Notes under the pieces: generated by a model | Databases searched by the model: none | Told to the model about the DNA's origin: nothing | What the model saw: the letters and a program-made list of their open reading frames with translations, nothing else | NCBI GenBank assembly: GCA_903831085.1 | Contig: CAIKWE010000049.1 | Location: 1 to 64,000 of the forward strand | Origin: an uncultured Verrucomicrobiota bacterium | GTDB taxonomy: Bacteria > Verrucomicrobiota > Kiritimatiellia > Kiritimatiellales > Tichowtungiaceae | Length of the DNA stretch: 64,000 nt | Reading direction: 5' to 3' | Program-made: the position numbers and the translations under genes | Part shown: positions 56,210 through 64,000 of the stretch, one piece after another | Layout of the letters: each line of letters begins with the position of its first letter | Position numbering within the stretch: position 1 is the stretch's first letter

Positions 56210-56238
56210 AGAATAGGCAAGGCGGGTTCGGCATAAAA
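56210..56238 (-). promoter_or_regulatory. Possible promoter giving a leaderless transcript
   Basis: On the minus strand TATTCT (56215-56210) lies seven bases before ATG 56202. The -35 element is weak (TTTTAT at 56238-56233). Confidence 0.3.
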
Positions 56239-56372
56239 GCGGGAACGGTAAAAATGTCGCCGTCCGCCGGTAGTTTTATGGGTTCAGTGGTTGACTTGGA
56301 TGAGCCATTTCCGCACCTTAACCAGAATTTTAACCGGATTCGATGACCGACAACTTAATGGAGGACTGTAAA

Positions 56373-58181
56373 ATGAGTGCACCGACGAAGAATAAGAAGC
56401 TGCTCGCATGGGTGGCGGAAGTGCAAAAGATGTGTACGCCCGACCGCGTGGTCTGGTGCGACGGCTCAAAAGTCGAGTATGACCGTCTGATGGCCGAAAT
56501 GGTTGCCAGCGGAATGGCGATTAAGCTGAACGAGAAGAAACGTCCGAACAGTTTTGCTTTCAACTCCGACCCGTCCGACGTGGCGCGTGTTGAAAACCGC
56601 ACCTACATCGCTTCGCTGAAAGAAGAAGATGCCGGTCCGACCAATAACTGGATTGATCCGGTTGAACTCAAGAAGACGATGACGGCTCTCTATAAAGGCT
56701 GCATGAAGGGCCGCACGATGTACGTCATCCCATTCTCGATGGGGCCGATCGGTTCCGACATCGCCAAGATCGGCGTCGAAATTACCGACTCGCCGTACGT
56801 GGTCGTCAATATGCAGATCATGACTCGTATGAGTCCCAAGGTGCTCGAAGTGCTCGGTGACGAAGGCGAGTTCATTCCCTGCCTGCACTCCATCGGCGCT
56901 CCGCTTGAGCCCGGCCAGAAAGACAGCCGCTGGCCGTGTGCTCCGATTGAACAGAAATACATCGCCCACTTCCCGGAAGAAAACCTGATCTGGTCCTACG
57001 GTTCCGGTTACGGCGGAAACGCGTTGCTCGGCAAAAAATGTCTGGCACTGCGCATCGCTTCCAATATGGCCCGCAAGGAAGGCTGGATGGCTGAGCACAT
57101 GCTCATCCTGCGCTTCACCAATCCTCAGGGTAAAAAGTTCCACATTGCGGCGGCGTTCCCGTCGGCTTGCGGCAAGACCAATCTGGCGATGCTTCAGTCC
57201 ACTGTTCCGGGCTGGAAGGTTGAAACCATCGGCGACGATATCGCGTGGATGAAGCCCGGTAAGGATGGACGTCTCTACGCGATTAATCCGGAAGCTGGAT
57301 TCTTCGGCGTGGCACCAGGCACATCCAAAGCGTCGAACCCGATGGCGCTGGAAAGCTGCCGCAAGGATGCGATCTTCACCAACGTGGTCGTTACCGACGA
57401 TCTCGACATCTGGTGGGAAGACATGGGTGTGGAATGCACAGGCGGCACGGACTGGAAGGGTAAGCCCTTCAAGCCGGGTCAGAAAGATGCGGAAGGCAAG
57501 AAGATCCTTGGCGCTCACCCGAACAGCCGTTTCACCGCGCGTGCCGAGCTCTGCCCGGTGATCTGCGCCGACTGGGAAAATCCGGCCGGCGTGCCGATTG
57601 ATATCTTTGTGTTCGGCGGACGCCGCACAACCACGATGCCGCTGGTTCACGAAGCCCTGGACTTCAATCACGGTGTCTACATGGGCGCCACCGCCGCTTC
57701 CGAAGCGACCGCGGCTGCGCTTGATGTGAAGTCGGCGATCCGGTTCGACCCGTTCGCGATGACCCCGTTTATCGGTTACCATGCCGGTGACTACATGAAC
57801 CACTGGTTCGAAATGGGCGACCTGCTGGGCGACAAGGCTCCGCGCTGTTTTTACGTCAACTGGTTCCGCAAGGACAAGAACGGTAAATGGCTCTGGCCCG
57901 GCTTCGGCGAAAACAGCCGCGTCCTTAAATGGATGTGCGAGCGCGTCGAAAGCAAAGTCGGCGCCAAGGAAACGGCGATCGGTCTGATGCCGAAAGAGGG
58001 CGATCTGACGCTCGACGGCCTGAACATTCCGGCTGAAGACTGGGCCGAGCTGATGAAGGTGGACAAGGAGCTGTTTAAGGCGACGCTGGACGATGCTAGG
58101 GAATATCTGGCGAAGCTCGGCTCCAAACTGCCGGCCCGTATGATGGTGCAGTTCGAAGCGCTCAAAAAGCGCCTTGGCTGA
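56373..58181 (+). CDS. pckG: Phosphoenolpyruvate carboxykinase (GTP)
   Basis: A 602-residue GTP-type PEPCK interconverting oxaloacetate and PEP, used for gluconeogenesis or, in fermenters, for PEP carboxylation. It has [11 protein letters not shown], the kinase loop [12 protein letters not shown] (about 260-271) whose ACGKTN form marks the GTP enzyme, DDIAWMK and [12 protein letters not shown]. The start at 56373 follows GGAGG with correct spacing, whereas ATGs at 56343 and 56358 do not. A terminator follows the gene. Confidence 0.95.
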   Translation: MSAPTKNKKLLAWVAEVQKMCTPDRVVWCDGSKVEYDRLMAEMVASGMAIKLNEKKRPNSFAFNSDPSDVARVENRTYIASLKEEDAGPTNNWIDPVELKKTMTALYKGCMKGRTMYVIPFSMGPIGSDIAKIGVEITDSPYVVVNMQIMTRMSPKVLEVLGDEGEFIPCLHSIGAPLEPGQKDSRWPCAPIEQKYIAHFPEENLIWSYGSGYGGNALLGKKCLALRIASNMARKEGWMAEHMLILRFTNPQGKKFHIAAAFPSACGKTNLAMLQSTVPGWKVETIGDDIAWMKPGKDGRLYAINPEAGFFGVAPGTSKASNPMALESCRKDAIFTNVVVTDDLDIWWEDMGVECTGGTDWKGKPFKPGQKDAEGKKILGAHPNSRFTARAELCPVICADWENPAGVPIDIFVFGGRRTTTMPLVHEALDFNHGVYMGATAASEATAAALDVKSAIRFDPFAMTPFIGYHAGDYMNHWFEMGDLLGDKAPRCFYVNWFRKDKNGKWLWPGFGENSRVLKWMCERVESKVGAKETAIGLMPKEGDLTLDGLNIPAEDWAELMKVDKELFKATLDDAREYLAKLGSKLPARMMVQFEALKKRLG

Positions 58182-58202
58182 ACCCTGACGGCTGAAAAGC
58201 GA

Positions 58203-58235
58203 AAAGGCGCTCCGCAATGCGGGGTGCCTTTTTCG
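58203..58235 (+). terminator. Terminator after pckG
   Basis: AAGGCGCTCCGC pairs with GCGGGGTGCCTT around a three-base loop and is followed by TTTTT. Confidence 0.8.
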
Positions 58236-58320
58236 CATACAGGTCTGGATTAGAAAAATCCCTTCCCTTTTCTGCGGATTTATGGATAATCCGCCGCTTA
58301 ATTTTCCCAGGGAGAAAACC

Positions 58321-58890
58321 ATGTACGACGTATCCGAACTGAAAAAAGGGCTGAAAATCGAAATCGACGGCGCTCCGTGCATCGTCACCGACTTCCAGTT
58401 CTCCAAACCCGGCAAAGGTCAGGCCATCTACCGTTGCAAAATCAAGAACCTCGCCACCGGCAGCACCTTTGAAAAGAGCTACCGCTCCGGCGACAAAGTG
58501 GAGAAGGCCAATCTGGAATCCCGCACCTTCACTTTCTCCTACCACAACGGCGACGACTTCGTATTCTCCGACAACGACACCTTTGAAGAAATCCATCTGA
58601 AGGGTGAACAACTCGGCCAGAATCAATACTTTATCGTCGAAGAAATGGAAGTGGATATTCTCTTCCATAAAGACAAGGCATTGGATATCAGCCTGCCCAC
58701 CTTCATTGAAAAAGTCATCACCTCGACCGAGCCGGGTGCACGCGGCAACACCGCCAGCGGCAACGTCCAGAAACCGGCCCGCATCGACAACGGCTACGAA
58801 TTCCAGGTTCCGATCTTCATTAACGAAGGCGATGTCGTCCGTATCGACACCCGCACCGGCGAATACTCAGATCGCGTTTCTAAAGCCTGA
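58321..58890 (+). CDS. efp: Elongation factor P
   Basis: A 189-residue EF-P that relieves ribosomes stalled at polyproline. The KOW-like N-terminal domain has FQFSKPGKGQAIYRCK, where the Lys in the PGKGQ loop tip is the residue modified by EpmA. Two OB domains follow, ending RIDTRTGEYSDRVSKA. GGGAGAAAACC precedes ATG 58321. The modification enzyme gene overlaps its stop by one base, which ties the two functions together. Confidence 0.96.
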   Translation: MYDVSELKKGLKIEIDGAPCIVTDFQFSKPGKGQAIYRCKIKNLATGSTFEKSYRSGDKVEKANLESRTFTFSYHNGDDFVFSDNDTFEEIHLKGEQLGQNQYFIVEEMEVDILFHKDKALDISLPTFIEKVITSTEPGARGNTASGNVQKPARIDNGYEFQVPIFINEGDVVRIDTRTGEYSDRVSKA

Positions 58891-59732
58891 TGACCTCGAT
58901 CGAAAAATTAAAAGTTCGCGACGCCCTGATGCAAAGCATCCGGGCGTTTTTTCATTCCGAGGGGTTTATTGAAGTCGAAACCCCGATCCGGATGAAAACG
59001 CCGTGCATGGAACTGCACATCGACGCCGAACCTTCCGGCGACCGCTGGCTGCGCACCTCGCCTGAGCTTTATCACAAAAAACTGCTCGCGCAGGGCGCAC
59101 AGAAGATATTTGAAATCGGCAAGTGCTTCCGGCGGGGCGAGCGCGGCGACCGCCACCATCCCGAATACACCATGCTCGAATGGTACCGTTCCGGCGGCGA
59201 CTATAACGCCATGCTGGATGATACGGCCCGGCTTCTGCGAGCGGTTGGCATTTCCGGCGACTTGAAAATTTTCACCGTCGCCGAAGTCTATGGAAAATTC
59301 GCGGGCTGGAATCCGGTTGAACACTTTGATGCCGATCGTTTTGACTTCGACATGGTCGAAAAAATAGAACCAAACCTGCCGAAAGACGCGCCGGTCATCT
59401 TGATGGATTATCCAGCTGAATGCTGCGCGCTGGCGCGGCTCAAGCCGGACAACCCGAAAGTTGCCGAGCGCTGGGAGCTTTATCTGGGCGGTATTGAAAT
59501 TGCCAATGCCTACAGCGAATTGACTGATCCGGTTGAACAGCGCACCCGTTTTGATAAATGGGGCGCGCAGAGAAAAGCACTTGGCAAAACCGTTTATCCG
59601 GTGGATGAGAAATTTATCCAATGTTTGGAAAAGATTCCACCCTCCGGCGGTTGCGCGCTGGGAATCGACCGTCTCTTAATGGCTCTCACCGTCGCTAGAA
59701 CCCTCGATGGCGTCCTTCTCTTCCGCGACTGA
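58890..59732 (+). CDS. epmA: EF-P beta-lysylation ligase
   Basis: A 280-residue truncated class II lysyl-tRNA-synthetase paralog (EpmA/PoxA/GenX) that attaches (R)-beta-lysine to EF-P. Class II motifs are visible: FHSEGFIEVETPIR (motif 1), FEIGKCFRRGERGDRHHPEYTMLEW (motif 2 region) and GCALGIDRLLMAL (motif 3). The anticodon-binding domain of LysRS is absent. It directly follows efp. Its partner EpmB (lysine 2,3-aminomutase) is not in the window. A one-mismatch palindrome at 59616-59630 is read IQCLEK before motif 3. Confidence 0.93.
   Translation: MTSIEKLKVRDALMQSIRAFFHSEGFIEVETPIRMKTPCMELHIDAEPSGDRWLRTSPELYHKKLLAQGAQKIFEIGKCFRRGERGDRHHPEYTMLEWYRSGGDYNAMLDDTARLLRAVGISGDLKIFTVAEVYGKFAGWNPVEHFDADRFDFDMVEKIEPNLPKDAPVILMDYPAECCALARLKPDNPKVAERWELYLGGIEIANAYSELTDPVEQRTRFDKWGAQRKALGKTVYPVDEKFIQCLEKIPPSGGCALGIDRLLMALTVARTLDGVLLFRD
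59616..59630. repeat. Iterated palindrome, one mismatch
   Basis: ATCCAA-TGT-TTGGAA inside epmA, read as IQCLEK. A strongly decayed copy also lies after the epmA stop at about 59740-59755. Confidence 0.7.
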
Positions 59733-59775
59733 CCGATTTGTCCAGACGTCGGAAGAATTTACTTTTCTCATGCTG

Positions 59776-60147
59776 TTAATTCGGAGCAGGAGCAGGGGCG
59801 TCGGCATATCTCGCGGCATCGCCGACGGTCGCTCCGTAGTCAGGCGTTATGCCTCCTATTGCAAGATTGGACGCACTCTCTATTTTCAACAGGGCGTTGA
59901 TTTGTGCTTTAACGGTATCATCGATCACGGTGGAGTTTTTATAACCCTCACCACCAGCTATTCCGGCGGGCAATGTCAGCCGAGCTTTGGTTTTGTTGAT
60001 ATCCGCAATGTTGCGGGCCATGGCGGTTTGTTTTGCGCTCGAGTATGCGCCCACAATGTACGGGATACAGATGACAGCCAGCAAACCTATGATCGCTGTT
60101 ACGATTATGATTTCAATGATAGTGAACCCCTTTGTGCCCAATTTCAT
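59776..60147 (-). CDS. Type IV pilin-like protein
   Basis: A 123-residue protein with a class III prepilin signal: short basic leader MKLGTKG, cleavage before Phe in GFTIIEIIIVTAIIGLLAV with Glu at position 5 of the mature protein, followed by the hydrophobic assembly helix. The rest is short and lacks a cysteine pair, and the tail is APAPAPN. It may be a pilin or a pseudopilin of a type II secretion system. No pilus assembly genes are nearby, so it is an isolated gene, as in many PVC genomes. Confidence 0.85.
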   Translation of the reverse strand: MKLGTKGFTIIEIIIVTAIIGLLAVICIPYIVGAYSSAKQTAMARNIADINKTKARLTLPAGIAGGEGYKNSTVIDDTVKAQINALLKIESASNLAIGGITPDYGATVGDAARYADAPAPAPN

Positions 60148-60240
60148 TTGTAGTACTCAATGTCCGCCATCCACGCCGCTAGTGTAACCTGTAACTTATT
60201 TATTACAACAAACTTATGTGGAACTATTTGCCAGAACATC

Positions 60241-61917
<1,677 letters not shown>

Positions 61918-61968
61918 AGAATTTTCCTTTTAACGGGTTCAAATAAGGGGCGACTGTTTTTTAACTCA

Positions 61969-62838
61969 TTACAACGCCGCGACGCGGATGCGCGCGGTGA
62001 CGGCATGGGTTTTGCCCGGGTCCAGGTTGAGGGTGTTCGGTCCGCAGTTGGCGGTTTCGACGCAGACCATTTCCGGATACTCGTCGTCACCGTAGTCGGG
62101 CATGGCCGCGGCTTTTTCAATCCACGGGTTCCAGACCACCGTGGACTGGCCGCCCTGCTTTTCAATTACGATGCGACGTTTCATGCCGGGATCAACGACG
62201 GCGCAGATCCGGGGCGTATGAATGTAGCGGCGCTCGACTTGCCTATCGAACGTAATGGCTCCGGTCTGCGTCGCAACCGGCTGGCCAGGCTGCATCATAT
62301 CAATGTACTGATCGCCTTCGAGACCGGTCACGGAAACATTGCGGATGTCGCTGATAGCGAAATAGGTATGGAAGGCCTCGCTGAGCGGCATGGGCGCGGC
62401 ACCGGTATTGATGGTCGTCAGTGTAACCGTCAGGGAATCGGCCAGAACAACCGTTAGTTCCACGGCGGCCGGAATCTTTTCGAGATCCGGATAACGCAGG
62501 GTAAGGGTGGTTTCTTTCGCTGTGGCGCTGGAAGCGACCGGCTCCCATTCCGCTAAGCGAACGAATCCATGTACGGGCTGGGTCGTGTCGGAGGGATGCG
62601 GGCCGAACCAGGGCCAGCAGACCGGGATGCCGCCGCGGATCGGCTTATTCGCTTCGAAATAGCTCTTCTGGCTGTGCCAGAGCACAGGAGACTGCCCGGC
62701 GGGCTTATAGTGGAGCACATGGGCGCCATGCAGATAGACGTGGGCTTCAGCGCCGTTGCAAAGCAGTTCGAAATAGCGCAGTCCGCCTTTTCCGGTTTTC
62801 ACAGTTACGCGTTCGGGAATTAAAATTTTCTGATCCAT
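61969..62838 (-). CDS. D-hexose-6-phosphate mutarotase-like protein
   Basis: A 289-residue aldose-1-epimerase-superfamily protein of the YeaD type, which interconverts alpha and beta anomers of glucose 6-phosphate. It has HVYLHGAHVLHYKP, NKPIRGGIPVCWPWFGPH, HGFVRLAEW (catalytic His) and the SEAFHTYFAI block, then the catalytic Glu region MVCVETANCG. It is 51 bases upstream of ettA on the same strand and divergent from uvrB. Confidence 0.88.
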   Translation of the reverse strand: MDQKILIPERVTVKTGKGGLRYFELLCNGAEAHVYLHGAHVLHYKPAGQSPVLWHSQKSYFEANKPIRGGIPVCWPWFGPHPSDTTQPVHGFVRLAEWEPVASSATAKETTLTLRYPDLEKIPAAVELTVVLADSLTVTLTTINTGAAPMPLSEAFHTYFAISDIRNVSVTGLEGDQYIDMMQPGQPVATQTGAITFDRQVERRYIHTPRICAVVDPGMKRRIVIEKQGGQSTVVWNPWIEKAAAMPDYGDDEYPEMVCVETANCGPNTLNLDPGKTHAVTARIRVAAL

Positions 62839-62966
62839 GGGGTTCCTCTCGGTCGCAGGTCTTTTTTACGATGAACACTAAGGGCCGAGTTTTTATAGGA
62901 ACATCCATTTAAACGCCATACTAAAACGAAAAAACGATCAATGTCCTGCAGGATGTGGAGGGTATG

Positions 62967-64000
62967 ATGTCTGGAAATTCGGTTTCTGTCAGAGTATTCT
63001 GCAGGCCGATGAGTTCAGGATTCCAGCTTGTTTCCAATTATCGGCCGACCGGCGACCAGCCGGTGGCGATTGACGCTCTCTGCCGCGGGCTGGAGCGCGG
63101 CCAGCGTTTCCAAACCCTGGAAGGGGTGACCGGCTCCGGCAAGACCTTTACCATCGCCAATGTGATTGCACGGCAGGGGCGGCCCGCGCTGGTGATTTCA
63201 CATAACAAGACGCTGGCCGCCCAGCTTTACGCCGAGCTGAAGAGCTTTTTCCCCAACAACGCCGTCGAGTTTTTCATCAGCTATTACGATTACTACCAGC
63301 CGGAAGCCTACATTCCGCAGACCGACACCTTTATCGAGAAAGATGCTTCGATCAACGAAGAGATCGAACGCCTTCGTCTGGCGGCGACCGACAGTCTGCT
63401 CAGCCGCGACGATGTGATCATCGTCGCCTCGGTTTCCTGCATCTATGGTCTCGGCTCGCCGGAGGATTACCGCGACATGGTGTTTTCGGCTCACGTCGGC
63501 GACATATGCGGGCGCGACGAGGTGCTCAAAAAACTGGTCGCTATCCAGTATGAGCGCAACGACTACGAACCGTCGCCCGGCACTTTCCGTGTGCGCGGCG
63601 ATACGATTGACATTTTCCCTTCCTACGCCGTGTACGGCATCCGCATCGCCTTTTTCGGCAACGAGATCGAAAGCATCCGCCGGATTGATGCGCTGACCGC
63701 CGCCACAGAAGAAGAGCTTGAACGGATCACCATTTCGCCCGCCAAGCATTTTGTGATGGCGGCGGAAAAGCTGGAGCCGGCGATTGTGCGCATCAAGGCC
63801 GAGCTCGAAGAGCGGGTGAAGTGGTTTGAGGATCATGACAAGCTGATCGAGGCGCAGCGCATTCGCATGCGGACGATGTACGATATTGAAATGCTGAAGG
63901 AGATCGGCTACTGCGGCGGCGTTGAAAACTATTCCCGCCACCTTGGCGGACGCGCCGCCGGCGACCGGCCCGCCTGCTTGATCGACTATTTTCCTAAGGA
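62967..64000 (+). CDS. uvrB: Excinuclease ABC subunit B, N-terminal half (runs off window)
   Basis: The first 344 codons of UvrB, the damage-verifying helicase-like subunit of nucleotide excision repair. SNYRPTGDQPVAID, the Walker A loop GVTGSGKTFT, KTLAAQLYAELKSFFPNN, the beta-hairpin YYDYYQPEAYIPQTDTFIEK and GGRAAGDRPACLIDYF are canonical. GGAGG stands five bases before ATG 62967, which gives 14 extra N-terminal residues; the next in-frame ATG at 63009 (MSSGFQLVS) is the more usual start. A one-mismatch palindrome encodes the conserved FQTLEGVTG just before Walker A. The gene continues beyond 64000. Confidence 0.95.
   Translation, partial: MSGNSVSVRVFCRPMSSGFQLVSNYRPTGDQPVAIDALCRGLERGQRFQTLEGVTGSGKTFTIANVIARQGRPALVISHNKTLAAQLYAELKSFFPNNAVEFFISYYDYYQPEAYIPQTDTFIEKDASINEEIERLRLAATDSLLSRDDVIIVASVSCIYGLGSPEDYRDMVFSAHVGDICGRDEVLKKLVAIQYERNDYEPSPGTFRVRGDTIDIFPSYAVYGIRIAFFGNEIESIRRIDALTAATEEELERITISPAKHFVMAAEKLEPAIVRIKAELEERVKWFEDHDKLIEAQRIRMRTMYDIEMLKEIGYCGGVENYSRHLGGRAAGDRPACLIDYFPK
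63108..63122. repeat. Iterated palindrome, one mismatch
   Basis: TTCCAA-ACC-CTGGAA inside uvrB, encoding FQTLE at a site where most UvrB proteins have FQTLLG. Confidence 0.65.

Overview
The window reads as about 64 kb of chromosome from a Gram-negative, peptidoglycan-building, GC-rich bacterium. A PEP-CTERM exported protein, a GTP-dependent PEP carboxykinase, a RecD2 helicase, an S21 protein with a long tail, a GH79-like secreted glycosidase and a genome-wide style of short palindromes point to the PVC superphylum, most plausibly Kiritimatiellota or a close relative. That placement is an inference from gene content, not from a marker tree.

Layout. 1-1570: a hypothetical membrane protein running off the left edge, a decayed stretch, purN and dut. 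1571-14654: a segment bounded by a 46-bp direct repeat made of the 3' half of a tRNA-Lys gene (truncated copy at 1571-1616, intact tRNA at 14582-14654). Inside lie pseudogene scraps at the far end, an isochorismatase-fold hydrolase, a DeoR-type regulator, and a tight seven-gene operon: E2, E3 and fused E1 of a 2-oxoacid (or acetoin) dehydrogenase, a PHP-domain protein, an SDR, a sorbose-phosphate-reductase-like dehydrogenase and a rhamnulokinase-like kinase. An HU protein closes it. It looks like a catabolic genomic island that has lost its integrase. 14762-16859: a small membrane protein and a sigma/anti-sigma/exported coiled-coil unit. 16860-21910 (minus): rluA-type synthase, argD-argB-argJ, rpsI-rplM. 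22045-28412: a YdcF-like protein, a diguanylate cyclase, serA with a small lipoprotein, lptE, rpsT-rpsU, infA and gpmI. 28482-36816: a hybrid histidine kinase, tRNA-Ser, a TspO-like membrane protein, an M20 peptidase, purB-rlmN and a Cys-rich exported peptide. 36983-52945: a division and cell-wall (dcw) cluster, mraZ-rsmH-ftsL-ftsI-murE-murF-mraY...murD-lysM-ftsW. It is broken by a small inverted-repeat element between murF and mraY and by a 4.5-kb insertion (Sel1 protein, PEP-CTERM protein, GH79-like enzyme) between mraY and murD. 52966-64000: recD2, a rhodanese, a metallo-beta-lactamase-fold hydrolase, pckG, efp-epmA, a type IV pilin-like protein, ettA, a hexose-phosphate mutarotase and the start of uvrB.

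The most striking signal is a 15-bp palindrome, TTCCAANNNTTGGAA. It occurs 15 times exactly and about 9 more times with one mismatch, where chance predicts far fewer than one. Copies sit just after stop codons and also inside conserved genes (argJ, purB, rlmN, murF, murD, uvrB and others), where they are read as FQ(T/C)LE, SNxWK or PxxG. A second pattern is a set of genes whose start codon lies 6-7 bases after a good -10 box with no ribosome binding site, which suggests leaderless mRNAs.
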